DNA of 21,466 nt from Chara braunii. Taxonomy: Eukaryota > Streptophyta > Charophyceae > Charales > Characeae. A program made the translations under genes and the position numbers. Below are positions 1 through 8,639 of the stretch, piece by piece. The stretch lies in contig BFEA01000829.1 of NCBI GenBank assembly GCA_003427395.1, forward strand, positions 225,369 through 246,834, written 5' to 3'. The stretch's first letter is position 1. Each line of letters begins with the position of its first letter. The notes beneath the pieces were generated by a model, which was not told the origin of the DNA, did no database searches, and saw only the letters and a list, made by a program, of their open reading frames with translations.

Positions 1-323
1 TTTTTTTTTTTTGAACAAAAGAACAGAACCGTTTGGTTCTGGCTCCTACCATTCTGGGGAGCGACAGTCCGGTTCCTATTCCCCCGGCAAGTGAATATGT
101 AATGCATGGGAGACTCACGCACACTCCTCCCCTTTATGGCTGGGAGGCCCGAGTGGACGGCATTGATTACTTCCCTGGGGAAGGATGTACCACCCCTCGC
201 CCCTGCTTAAGTTAGCATGTGCTATTTAATCTGCCTGTTTGTTGCCAATCTGTCTGACCCCAGTCCCACTCCTCTCAGCCGTGATGCTGTCTGGTTGGTG
301 TGTTATGCTAGAGCGGTCTGGAA

Positions 324-395
324 TGCCTATGAGTCTCCTGAAATCTCTAACAAACTAAGTCCTGTTTGCCTATGAGTCTCCTGAAATCTCTAACA
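324..395. repeat. 29-bp direct repeat, 43-bp period, in LINE A 3'UTR
   Basis: The same 29-bp word, beginning TGCCTATGAGTCTCCTG, occurs at 324-352 and 367-395 with no mismatch, separated by 14 bp. It looks like a recent local slippage duplication inside the untranslated region. Identity between the two copies is higher than between any of the LINE copies here, so the duplication is younger than the elements' divergence. Confidence 0.9.
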
Positions 396-412
396 CCCTA
401 AGTTTAAACCTC

Positions 413-426
413 AAACCCTAAACCCT
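413..426. repeat. Telomere-type motif (telobox) in module A1
   Basis: This is AAACCCTAAACCCT, two units of the plant telomere repeat (TTTAGGG on the minus strand). It lies about 370 bp from the module core. AAACCCTAA is also the known plant telobox bound by Myb-like telomere-repeat proteins. Two units do not make a telomere. Confidence 0.8.
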
Positions 427-464
427 CAGTTGTACTGCTGTCGTGATTTACCTGATCCTCCTGG

Positions 465-830
465 CTCCCTCTATTCTGGGGAGCGTCAGTCCGGTTCCTA
501 TTCCACCGGCGAGTCAGAGTATACATTAATTTGACAAACCACTCACGCTTCCTTCCATTTGGCCGAAGGATTCCTGAACAGCATTGATTGCTCCGCCTTG
601 GCAGAGGATTGACTGTCAGCTTGCCCTGTCCCTCTCTTCCCTCTCAGATCTGGGGGCCAGATCTGCCAAATAGTGCCATGTCATCTAGAAAGAGTTCCTC
701 CTTTGTCCCTGCGGACCTGTGTCTTCTCTGCTATTCCGTCCTGTTCATGAGGTGTGCAATCCCCTGTCCCCCTTTAATCCGTCCTCCCCTTTTTGAAACG
801 TCGGTAAAACCCTAAGCCCTAAACCCCCAG
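465..830 (-). repeat. 3'UTR module A2 (second tandem copy in LINE A)
   Basis: This stretch repeats the layout of the terminal module. It has GGCTCC, then the core at 473-509, then CACTCACGC, GCATTGATT and GGCAGAGG, and ends in a degenerate telomere-type motif at 806-827. Unlike the terminal copy it has no T-run before it, so it is not simply a second LINE inserted tail-first. The stretch 560-660 is also clearly similar, in inverted orientation, to LINE C at about 7835-7935. Confidence 0.65.
806..827. repeat. Degenerate telomere-type motif in module A2
   Basis: AAAACCCTAAGCCCTAAACC is three CCCTAAA-like units, one with a G change. It lies about 330 bp from the A2 core, a spacing close to that in modules A1 and B. 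Confidence 0.7.
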
Positions 831-1877
831 TCTGTGCACTCTTGCTATGATCTCCCTTTGAATCCACCCATTTCCCCCTGTTCTTGATCTTTTGATGCCA
901 TCCTTCCTTCTCTCTGCCCTCCATCCCTAATTGTAGTGTTTTATGTTTGCCTAATTTCCGTGAGTCCTGATGTGTCTTGCCCGGTCGCAGTTGTCCTTTG
1001 TCAATAGTCCTTCCTGAGTTTGACATATGTCCGCCGTTCCAGCGCTTGGCCTGACGGTTTGTGGTGCTTGTGTTGGACTTTGATTACATGGTAACCAGAG
1101 CGCCTGCTTTCCCCCCCCTTCTTTTAAGCTGCTCCCAGCTTTCCAACGAATGTGGAGCTTCTCCACCCATGCCTCCTTGCACTTTTCTGTTAGTGATATT
1201 CGAGTATTTGCCCTCGCCTTTACATTCCCTCCTTGGGGCCTCCTGGTTTTGGATAATTTTGTAGTGTCCTGTCTTACCGGAGGGCCTCGGTCCATCCTTT
1301 TTGGTCTCACCCTCCCCTTGCCTTGTGCCTTTAGTCTGACTTCTCTTCCTTGCCTCCGCCTTAAGCCGCTCCTTCCCCTTTGTGGTCAAGGTTGTTCCAT
1401 TCAGCCTCCTTAGTCCCTGCCTGCCATTTCTTGGAGAATTTCTTTTGTTCGTCCTTCGCTGCACTTCGTTCTCTGGATTGGCTCACTCCCTTTTGTGCTG
1501 TTTTGCAGAACTCTCTGCTTATGCTAGGTCTTTGTCTCCGCTAAAAACCTTTCCCTTGACTGGACAGGGCCTTCAACCGGCTTTACTTTCCTGGAAGAGC
1601 TCGGCATCCTCTTATCTTTCGTGAAGTTCGGATAAGATACAGAAGGGGAGCGTTGGGGTTGGGTGGGGAGTGGCTTGATTGCTGGGGGGTAAAGATTAGT
1701 CTGTGCTGGGCAAGATAGATGTGCTCCAAATCGGAACGACGACTGACGGAGGGTGAGTCTTGTTGGACTGGGCAGCCATTCCGCAAGGACTTACTTGTTG
1801 TGGTTAGTGTGATGCAGCAAGTCTGGGGATAAGGGTACTCGGTGTATGGTCAGATGTTAGATAATCTTTCCATTTTG
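831..1877 (-). other. Remaining LINE A 3'UTR, no gene seen
   Basis: About 1 kb lies between the duplicated 3' modules and the ORF2 stop codon. The plus strand is pyrimidine-rich. Short open frames occur on both strands, but none has a recognisable domain and they overlap each other. I see no gene here and treat it as untranslated LINE sequence. Confidence 0.5.
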
Positions 1878-2880
1878 TTAGTCCCAATTTGTGAAGAGTA
1901 GGGTACCTTCTTCTATTTTTGCTAATTTGTCCTCTAAAAGCCATGTTTTTTTCAATATTTTCAGACTTATCTCTTTTTTGTCTGGTTGTATTATTTTTTG
2001 TTGTTCCTTTTGCTCTTTACTCCAGCGAGCTCTTATTTCTGTTTGTATTATGCTTTTTATTTCCGCCCATTTCTCTTCTATGTTTAGCAGTTGCCCCCCT
2101 AATGTACCTTTACACCTAGCCTTCCAAATTGCCCAGAGTGCTGCTCTCCTCCATAAGTCCGCCATTACCTCTGTTCCTTCTTCCAGATTTACACTTTCCA
2201 GTCTTCCCGCTAGTAGGTAGAGCGAACTACTAGGAAGTTCTTGGTTCGTTAGTTTGCCCCAAAGATTCTTTGTTCTATCCCAGACTTCCTGTGCTTGTTG
2301 ACAGGATAATAAACAATGGACCATAGTCTCCTTGGCGCCGTCGTTGCATACTCTGCATTGTGACATTTGTTGTTGGGAATCAACCCGTTTTCTCCTTTTG
2401 GCCAACCATTGATTGACTGGCAGTGCCCAGTAAATTATGAGCCACTGCAGACTTCTGATTCTTACAGGTCTTATGTTTGTATATTGGCTCCACGGGATTT
2501 TATTCGTCCAGCCTGCGTTTTCACTCAGTTGTTTTTTCCACCTTTCTGAGATTACTGGGAGAGGATCCCTTGTGTGATTGCCTAGTTTGTAGCCTGTTTT
2601 AACTTCATAATCATATATTGGAGTGAGCTTTTTGGCTCTCCCCGAGTTACTGGGTACCATCCATCCCATTCCGCTGGGTCTACTTCTAGGTCTTTGATGT
2701 CTAGCTCTGGTGTGTATAACCTAACTCCGTTTAGATCAGGTTGGATGGAGGGGTTTTGCTTTCGGTTTCTTTTGGGTGCGCATGCTCGTACCCTTTTGAG
2801 AGTGTTGAGACTTAGTGTTGCCATAGTTCTACTTGTCTAACTGGTGTTACCCATGATTTGTGTACTTCCGCTAGTTCATA
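1878..2880 (-). pseudogene. LINE A ORF2 C-terminal fragment with RT-associated zinc-binding domain
   Basis: The main open frame runs from 2669 to 1878 (263 aa, stop at 1878-1880). It contains C105-X2-C108-X9-H118-X4-C123 (2301-2357) followed by EVWD, the pattern of the zf-RVT domain after the RT in plant LINE ORF2 proteins. A W-rich helical segment (ALWAIWKARC) and a Lys/Glu-rich tail follow; the tail aligns with LINE C at 7480-7640. Upstream coding continues in other frames (2824 to about 2660, and about 2880-2825), so at least two frameshifts are needed. The RT domain is missing: the sequence jumps at about 2870-2890 to the ORF1 remnant. The fragment is not functional alone, but 263 uninterrupted codons suggest modest age. 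Confidence 0.8.
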
Positions 2881-3722
2881 TTCACTTTTTCATCCTGCAG
2901 AAAAAAACACTCATCAGGTGTGTCCGGCATCGGGCTTTCCCCTATGTCCAGGACCACCGTCATTTGATTATGTTGTGACGTGAGGAAGTACGGTGTTGCT
3001 ACAATCCAGTGCAGTTCCTTGAAATTTCCATATTCCATCTTTACTCTTTCTTTGACGCAGCCGTGCATTCCTTCCGGCACGTTGTCGAATTAAATCCAGA
3101 AGTGCTTTTTGTTCAAGTCCTGTCTGTATTTGAAGGGTGTCTGCTGATAAGCTGTGGCCTTTTTCCATGGGTGCACTGTGACTACTGCTGAGTTGCAGGT
3201 AAAACATTTGTTTGTCAAGAAAGCAACCAGTGTCGCATCCATGCATAACACCATAATGATGTTTCTTGATCTTGGGTGGAAGGAGACTTTGGGATTCATC
3301 CCTTGGACTGGTTCCAAGCTTTTCAATTTCTCCCATATCCACTTCAATTTCGCCTGTCAGTCCAATTCCTGACTTTTTTTCACGAAGGTGAAAAGGACGG
3401 CGTGCTTTTTGTGGAGCTCTTCCGATTTGGAGGTTAATTCTTTGGGGCATTCGTAGATCACGATCTCTTCCTTGTTGTTTCCCCCATGGTCAATGAGTTT
3501 GGTGGCTTTGATGAGAGGTGTTCTTGTTTGTTCCGCGAGCCAATTTTGCGTTTCAATTCCCATGCCCTCCATCGTTGTGACTGATACTGGTTCGGGCGTC
3601 GATTGCTTGATACTTGTGCTGGTCTGTTGTGAGGGAACAGTTGAGTAAGTGTTCCAACGGGGAGAGCTTAGGCAGCGGGGCGAGTGGGGGGTTAGGCGCT
3701 TGGACGGTTGGTTGTGTGTCAA
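2871..3722 (-). pseudogene. LINE A ORF1 remnant (DUF4283-like nucleic-acid-binding protein)
   Basis: Three consecutive minus-strand frames (3722-3357, 3347-3090, 3080-2871) read as one protein broken by a stop at about 3355 and a frame change at about 3085. The segment around HFWIEFDNVPEGMHG, followed by spaced K, E, G and W residues, resembles the C-terminal half of DUF4283-type ORF1 domains (pattern: hydrophobic strand, 'lP', then 'iG'). It also aligns with LINE B ORF1 at about 15500-15370, which reads LPEEAAGW. No zinc knuckle remains. In an intact LINE this protein would coat the element RNA. The assignment rests on weak pattern similarity and on position. Confidence 0.5.
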
Positions 3723-3919
3723 GAAGGTGATCGTGAAGGTGAATCAGAGGTACACTTGATAGGGGAGAGCTTAAATTGAGGAAAGAGGGATTGGTTAGTG
3801 GGTGGGGGCGCTAGGCGGGGCAAGAGAATGGGTAGGTGGCTCGTAGGTGGGGGAAGAAGGGCTAGGAGGCTAAAACAGGATTGGTAAGTAGGGGAGAGAT
3901 GGGTCAACAAAATTAAAGG
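3723..3919. other. G-rich flank between LINE A and the minisatellite
   Basis: This is about 200 bp of G/A-rich plus-strand sequence with GGGGAGAG and GGTTAGTGGG motifs, and it grades into the minisatellite. A 63-codon Pro/Ser/Leu-rich minus frame (3910-3719) is open but looks like low-complexity translation. It could be LINE A 5'UTR. Confidence 0.4.
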
Positions 3920-4960
3920 GAGACGGGATGGGATTCGAGTGGGAAGGGATCAATGATAGGAGCGGGACGAGATCGGGATGGGGGTGGGATGGGAGCGAGA
4001 TGGGCGGGGTAGGAGAGGAATGGGAACGGGATAGGAGCGGGATGGGAGCGAGATAGGAGCGGGATGGGAGCGGGATGGGAGCAGGATAGGAGCGGGGAGG
4101 GAGTCAGGTGGGAGCAGTATGGGAGCGGGCTGGGAGTTGGATGGAAGCGGAGTGGGATCGGGACAAAGGCGGGCTAGGATGGGGATGGGATCGAGATAGG
4201 AGCGTTGTAGGAGCAGGAAGGGAGTCGGGTCGGAGTGGGTTGAGAGCGGGATGGGAGCTGGATGGGAGTGAAATGGGATCGGGAAGGAGGTGGGATGGGA
4301 TCGGGATGGGAGCGTGGTGGGAGCAGAACGGGATCGGGATGGGATCGAGATGAAGGAGGATTCGATAAGGGTAGGATCGGGAATCAGTGTGGGGTTGGGA
4401 TGTGGGTGGGATAGGCTTGTGATGGGGGCGGGATGGGAGTGGTATTGGATCAGGGTGGGATCGGGATGGGAGCGGGATGGGGGCTGCTTGGTGCGGGATG
4501 GGATCGAAATAGGAACGGGCTAGTATCGGTATGGGAGTGGGATGTGAGTTGGTGGGATCCGAATGGAAACGGGATGGGAGCGGGATGAGAAAGGGGTAGG
4601 AACGGGATGGGATTGGGATGGGGGTGGGATAGGGTCGGGGTGGGGACAGGATGGAGGTGGGAGGGGATTGGGATGGGAGTGGTCTGGGAGCTGGATGGTA
4701 GCGGGGTGGGAGCGGGATGGGAGTGGGATGGGAGCTGGATGGTAGCGGGGTGGGAGCGAGATGGGATCGGGACGGGAGCGGGACAGGAGTGGGGGGAAAC
4801 AGGATGGGAGGGGGATGGGGACGGGATGGAGCTGGAGTGGGATGGAATCGGGGAGGGGCAGAGATGGGGACTTGGGCAGGACGGAATTGGGACCGGGAGG
4901 GGGTATGTTGGGACGGTATCGTTGTGGGGACGGGTTGGGCTTCGGGATCAGATGGGAATG
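3920..4960. repeat. G-rich minisatellite, about 11-bp unit GGGATGGGAGC
   Basis: About 1 kb consists of degenerate units of GGGATGGGAGC and GGGATGGGATC on the plus strand. The most regular stretch is at 4040-4090 and spacing is mostly 11 bp. Runs of GGG separated by 2-5 bases occur throughout, so the plus strand could form G-quadruplexes. Open frames through it (for example 4108-4353 and 4607-5032) arise because the unit has few stop codons. They translate to Gly/Trp/Asp/Arg low complexity and are not genes. Confidence 0.92.
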
Positions 4961-5027
4961 TTTCAGACTTTAGGATCTGGGCTTCGGATTCGAGTGCGTA
5001 GTAAGGGAAGGGTGGGAGGGGCCGGAA

Positions 5028-5180
5028 TGTAAGGAGAAGAAGAAGGGGAAGAAGCGGAAGAAAAGAGAAGGAAACTAGAGGAGAAAAAAGGAAGAAGAAG
5101 AGGGAGAAGACGAAGAGAGGAAAAAGAAAGAAGGAGCAGAACGAGAAGAAGGGTGGCGAAAAAATTAGTAGGAGAGTTGT
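5028..5180. repeat. Polypurine (GA-rich) tract
   Basis: About 150 bp of almost uninterrupted A and G on the plus strand (GGAGAAGAAGAAGGGGAAG and similar). Such tracts can form triplex (H-DNA) structures. It directly follows the G-rich minisatellite and extends its purine bias. Confidence 0.85.
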
Positions 5181-5400
5181 CGTCGATTACTTATCCTCGC
5201 GGCGAAGATACCGACGATGACTGTAATGCCGCGACACGGCTGCAAGGATGATTAGCACAACAATGGTGGCTTGGCCCGCCGGCGGTAAATGTGCTGATGA
5301 CAGGGAAGCCGTAACCCAATGATGACGATCGCGGTAATCACTGAACTGGCATCGCGCGGCGATAACGATCTCGATTATGAGCAGACTCGACCACAACGGT
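5181..5400. other. Ordinary-composition spacer between purine and pyrimidine tracts
   Basis: About 220 bp rich in CGATGA/GATGACG-type words, of balanced composition. A 72-codon minus frame (5405-5187) crosses it without a recognisable domain. I see no gene. Confidence 0.5.
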
Positions 5401-5404
5401 GGCA

Positions 5405-5762
5405 TTGATCGTCGTTGTCCCTTTCTTATTTCGAATACACCCCCCTTCCTTTGTTTTCTTCGCTACTCCTCTCTTCTGTCCTGTTCCTCCCTCTTCTTTG
5501 TGCGTCGTTTCTAGGTTCTTGCTCACCTTTGGTCGTATCCGATCTTTCCCTATTGCGACTTTTTCTTCTCCGTATCACTGTTTCTCCGTTTGAATACTTC
5601 CTCTTCGAGAGTTTTCTGTCCCTTGCCCTTCTTAGCTTCTCTTGTCCTTGTTCTCCTTTCCCTTCCTTGTCCCCCTTTTCCTCTCATGTTGCCTGTGCGA
5701 AGGCTATCCTCTCCCCTATTCTTTTCACCCCTTCGAGCTCGCCTCCCTTTCTCATGCGCCTG
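5405..5762. repeat. Polypyrimidine (CT-rich) tract
   Basis: About 350 bp is dominated by C and T on the plus strand (CCTCTCTTCTGTCC and similar), the mirror of the upstream purine tract. Open frames on both strands are Ser/Leu/Phe-rich or Arg/Glu/Lys-rich low complexity and are not called as genes. Confidence 0.8.
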
Positions 5763-5764
5763 CG

Positions 5765-5782
5765 CCACACCCTAGGGTGTGG
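5765..5782. repeat. Perfect 18-bp palindrome CCACACCCTAGGGTGTGG
   Basis: The two 9-bp halves are exact reverse complements with no spacer. The centre, ACCCTAGGGT, resembles two telomere-type half-units head to head. It sits at the edge of the CT-rich tract. Confidence 0.95.
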
Positions 5783-5809
5783 TGTGACGTGGCTTAAGGT
5801 CGTTCTTCC

Positions 5810-5945
5810 CTTAGTGATGCGTTCACAGTTCGAAAAATGGCGGTCTCTCCCGCGCATGGTGCTTCGCGCCTTGCCACACGAAGCCGGGTCCGCGGGGTGG
5901 CGTTAGCGCTTGCGCTAACCGGAGCGGTGCAGTCGCGGAAAAAAT
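5810..5945. other. CpG-rich block with 8-bp-stem inverted repeat
   Basis: This block is markedly richer in CG dinucleotides than its surroundings (CGCGCATGG, TTCGCGCC, GTCCGCGGGG). It contains the inverted repeat GTTAGCGC-TT-GCGCTAAC at 5902-5919. It could be a promoter-like CpG island or the end of a small DNA transposon. No coding sequence or terminal repeat partner was found. Confidence 0.45.
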
Positions 5946-6394
5946 CTTCGTGAGGAATTCTAATGTGACCCTCAGCCAAAAGTGGTTTGTATTCCGGATG
6001 GCCCAGATCTTAGATTTGTGACGCTCACGATTTTAATAGTGTAGGGAAGAAAAAATAGCAAACCAAGAAAAGCAATGACCAAGAAAACTTCAGGACAAGC
6101 CAAAGAGAGAAGTTGTGATAAATCACGATAAAACTCTTTCATAAAAACTATATCCCGCTTTCCATCTGAGTCACTTTGCCTAGGCCCACGTCTTTCATAC
6201 TAGCTCTGAGCCTGTCCAGCTACACACATGTGACTGTTAATAAACAGATGATGAGTGAAAATCCCGATGGAACCAGAGGATATCGTTAGGCACTACCCCC
6301 TTCTCAATAAACAAAAACCTACAGGTCAGCACTTCATCTAATGGACCGCTTTCTGGTACATATCTGTAATAGTCCATAGGAACGGTTCACATAC
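5946..6394. other. Non-coding stretch, probably intron
   Basis: AT-rich sequence without an open frame of note. Its composition resembles the flanks of the nearby exon, so it is read as intron of the minus-strand gene or 3' flank. Confidence 0.4.
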
Positions 6395-6434
6395 TGAAAT
6401 TATCCTGGATAGCTTTAAATGCATGGCTGAACTG
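6395..6434 (-). CDS. Candidate 40-bp micro-exon downstream of the coiled-coil exon
   Basis: On the minus strand a good acceptor (pyrimidine stretch then TTCCAG) ends at 6435, and a canonical donor (GTATGT) begins at 6394. The 40 bases between are open. In one frame they read QFSHAFKAIQDNFS, which is protein-like, but that frame does not match the phase left by the upstream exon if its donor is at 6513. In the matching phase the bases are also open but less convincing. This is a candidate only. Confidence 0.25.
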
Positions 6435-6513
6435 CTGGAATGAAAAACACAAATTTTAAATTTATAAGTGTTGTTAGTAGTTGTTACAAGTTTGAACGTC
6501 ACGAATAGCCCAC

Positions 6514-6709
6514 CTCATTTTTGCACCATCGTCTCGGAGTGTGCTTGCCAATGATGCAAGTGACTCTGTGACACGGAGTTTGCGAGCGAGGAGATCTGCT
6601 CGATCTCTCTGCTTTGTGAGCGCAGCATTTGCCGCTGAGAGCGCACCTTCAAGCTCAATCAGACGGAGATTCGCCTTATCCAACTGATCACACAATGCCT
6701 TCAACTGCA
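6514..6709 (-). CDS. Exon of a coiled-coil protein, gene unidentified (partial)
   Basis: The minus-strand frame begins after an acceptor ending TTTGTGCAG (exon start 6709; a second AG allows 6704) and ends at a probable donor AG|GTGGGC (exon end 6514). If that donor is not used, the frame runs to a stop at 6474-6476, which would make this a terminal exon. The product is about 64 residues, strongly helical and heptad-like (LDKANLRLIELEGALSAANA, then KQRDRADLLARKL), with no Pro and few Gly until DDGAKMR. I do not recognise the family. The style matches the exon at 17961-18116 on the same strand about 11 kb upstream, and the two may belong to one gene. No start codon is visible. Confidence 0.6.
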
Positions 6710-6719
6710 CTGCACAAAG

Positions 6720-7440
6720 ATCACAATAGAATTCTACTCAACTTTTAGGGCTGACCCATCTTGAGTATCCAAGTATTATTCTTCCCATCCCATTGGTAGA
6801 CAACTAGCAAGCTGCAAGCCAAAACAAGCTCATGAAAGTGGTAGATGATTAGCAAGTCAAGTCAAGCCCATGAAGCTGCCCATTTGTTGCACAGATGAGT
6901 CTGCAAGCCATCATCCTCCAGTCTCGACTGCAGCACAGTTCTCAACTCCAAACACTCTGTTAGCCCTTAAACCACCAGTACATGGCCCCAACCAACTTGA
7001 GAACAATAAGAGGCTCCCTCTGAAAGATTCTGAGGTTCCGGGCAACTGGCCCAAAATGGCTGGTGGCGCCAGTCAAAACGACAACCAAAACACCACGCTT
7101 GTGTTTTTGCAAAGCTTGGCGCGCAGGGGCGATCCACCTCGTACAAAAGAGGCTTGGATGTCCCGGTGGTTTAAGGCAGGGTTACGTCAGCTGCAGGATT
7201 CATTCTACTGTCGGGCTTGACAAACAATGGCCAGTGTGGCCGGTATTGGATCACTCAGCTAGTCAACAAGACTGACGAATGATGGTGTAAAACTCTCTCT
7301 TTATTTTATCTATTTCTTTTAACGATAGTTACCATTCCAATTTCCAACCATGGATTTTCAATTTTAAATTCTAAGAGAATGTGCAGGTATGGTATGGCCT
7401 GCTACAGAAAGTAACATAATGGGTAATATGGACGGAGAGG
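6720..7440. other. Intron-like sequence; weak plus-strand LINE-like frame at 6870-7220
   Basis: Most of this has no clear feature. One plus-strand frame (6870-7220, 116 aa) ends with EAWMSRWFKAGLRQLQDSF. This resembles the 'W...aGi..l.dl' segment between RT and the zinc-binding domain in LINE ORF2 proteins, so it could be an older part of LINE C. The match is short and there is no second support. Positions 7270-7440 are AT-rich with nothing recognisable. Confidence 0.3.
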
Positions 7441-7737
7441 TGCAGCATTACGCCGAATGACACGAGCAACTGCAGAGAAAAGCAACGGGCAGCAATCAAG
7501 AATCACATTGAGGAAGAAATGCTCTGCAAGTGGCAGAAGCTCAAAGTATCAGTTCAGGGGGGGGCTGATTCAGAACAGAGACTGAAAACGAAATTTCAAT
7601 ATACCTGGCTAGTAAAAGGCAAGGTGGCAGCAATGCAGGGACTAAGTACCAGGTGGAAAGAGTGGCACAACGTAGAAATGGCAAGTGCGCGACAGAACAG
7701 CCAACAGCAAGAACCCCAGGGCGCCATATGGACATAA
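7441..7737 (+). pseudogene. LINE C ORF2 C-terminal tail
   Basis: The frame reads RAAIKNHIEEEMLCKW (from 7486) and later TWLVKGKVAAMQG (about 7600-7638), ending at a stop at 7735-7737. These align with LINE A ORF2 AEIKSIIQTEIRARW and TWLLEDKLAKIEEG in the same order and near-equal spacing, so this is the Lys/Glu-rich C-terminus after the zinc-binding domain. Upstream, the zinc-binding motif itself is not found. An antisense frame of 213 codons (8237-7596, minus) overlaps and is a shadow. Confidence 0.65.
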
Positions 7738-8050
7738 GCGATAGATACCAGAGCTCTCATGCTAGAACAAGACGACAAGGACATCAGGTCCTGTGCGCCA
7801 GTTATACTCCTCGGGAAAGGGTCTGAAAGGGATGAGAGGAATGGCAAGCTGACAGTCAATCCTCCAGGAAATGGAGTAATCAATGCTGTTGTGGGATCCT
7901 TCAGCCAAGCGGAAGGAAGCATGAGGGTGTGTATATGTTGTTGTATTTTATGATTTTTATCACTTGTCAGGGGAAAGGAACCGGGCTGACGCTGCCCAGA
8001 ATGGATATGGAGCCAGAACCATAAGGACCTGTTATTAGAAAAAAAAAAGG
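7738..8050 (+). repeat. LINE C 3'UTR module and A-tail
   Basis: From about 7835 the sequence matches the reverse complement of LINE A 535-660 (shared words GCTGACAGTCAATCCTC, AATCAATGCTGTT and GGATCCTTC). It then carries the conserved core and GGAGCCAG before the A-run. It lacks the CCCTAAA motifs seen in the A and B modules. Confidence 0.7.
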
Positions 8051-8639
8051 TAAAAAGAAACACGACTACTGTCATGCCAGGTTCTTGTATCGAGATGCTC
8101 AACAATGCACCTTCCTGTCTGTAAAAGAGAAAGAAACAAGATTTAGTTATAGAACTTGATAGACGTGATATACCCCATAGAGATCCCCTTTGATTCTTGT
8201 GCACTTTTCCTTGGGTTCGCCCACTCCGCAATCTCACACCGTCTGATGTCTTGCTCCTCCACCTTCGGCCCTACCTCCCTCGTTCCACCTATGCATCTGT
8301 TGCGTGTATACCCTCCACAAGGTGTCATCTCTCCCCTCTCCCGCATCTTTTCCTCTCCTCTCTTCTCCCACCTTCCCTCGCCCACACAGGCTGACAACTG
8401 CACCGCTTTGTCTCAGTAAGCAAGGTGTGTGACTCTGCCTTTCCTGAAGTGTGACCCTCCCCTTGAGAGCAGGCTGGTGTCATGTGGCAATGGTAGTGCT
8501 AACTGAGCGACTCTGACGCATGAAAAAAAAAAACACTCTTTGTAATGACCTGCAAAATCACAGACTGAGAAACCTGCTGTTTTCTGACTTTTGCCGCTTG
8601 TTTGAGTAACGTGCTGAGATTCCCGTATCCTGGTGAGAT
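8051..8639. other. Spacer between two LINE tails, no gene seen
   Basis: This lies between the A-tail of LINE C and the T-rich tail of LINE B, so the two elements meet tail to tail about 590 bp apart. The plus strand is CT-rich at 8200-8400. An 87-codon plus frame (8156-8419) has no recognisable domain. It is probably host intron sequence. Confidence 0.45.

Larger units (their letters stand above)
1..430 (-). repeat. 3'UTR module A1 with poly(A) tail (LINE A terminal copy)
   Basis: A T-run at 1-12 (an A-tail on the minus strand) is followed at 51-87 by a 37-bp core that begins ATTCTGGGGAGCG and ends CCGG. Further shared words follow: a CTCACGC-type motif, GCATTGATT, and GGAAGG. A double telomere-type motif lies at 413-426. 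The core recurs at 473-509 with two mismatches, at 8704-8739, and inverted at about 7976-8002. I read it as the LINE 3' end that the RT would recognise. That role is known for LINE 3' ends in general and is inferred here. Confidence 0.7.
1..3910 (-). mobile_element. LINE A: non-LTR retrotransposon, internally deleted, minus strand
   Basis: Read on the minus strand, this is an ORF1 remnant (3722-2871), the C-terminal end of ORF2 (2880-1878), a long 3'UTR and an A-tail (T-run at 1-12). The order ORF1, ORF2, UTR, poly(A) is that of a LINE. The endonuclease and RT domains expected between ORF1 and the ORF2 end are absent, so the copy cannot move by itself. The 5' limit is uncertain: 3723-3910 is G-rich on the plus strand and grades into the minisatellite. 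I found no target-site duplication, because the 3' end coincides with the window edge. Confidence 0.75.
7441..8050 (+). mobile_element. LINE C: 5'-truncated LINE 3' end, plus strand
   Basis: This is an ORF2 C-terminal fragment (7441-7737), a short 3'UTR (7738-8040) and an A-run (8039-8048). The UTR carries the inverted module core (about 7976-8002, then GGATATGGAGCCAGAACC) shared with LINEs A and B. Orientation is opposite to A and B. Truncation at the 5' side is typical of incomplete target-primed reverse transcription. Confidence 0.7.

Noticed and set aside
409-830. Chromosome end suggested by CCCTAAA motifs
   Set aside because: Only one to three units at a time, interspersed and inside LINE untranslated regions.
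4108-5032. Several overlapping plus-strand open frames rich in Gly, Trp, Asp and Arg
   Set aside because: They come from the 11-bp G-rich repeat, which lacks stops in several frames at once; there is no domain and no codon bias.
6514-6709. Resemblance to the dynein heavy chain stalk (KL...L....RW near the end of the helix)
   Set aside because: Spacing between the shared residues is off by several positions and the neighbouring dynein segments are absent; coiled coils match each other easily.
7596-8237. 213-codon minus-strand open frame
   Set aside because: It lies antisense to the LINE C ORF2 tail and UTR, which are supported by alignment with LINE A, and has no domain.
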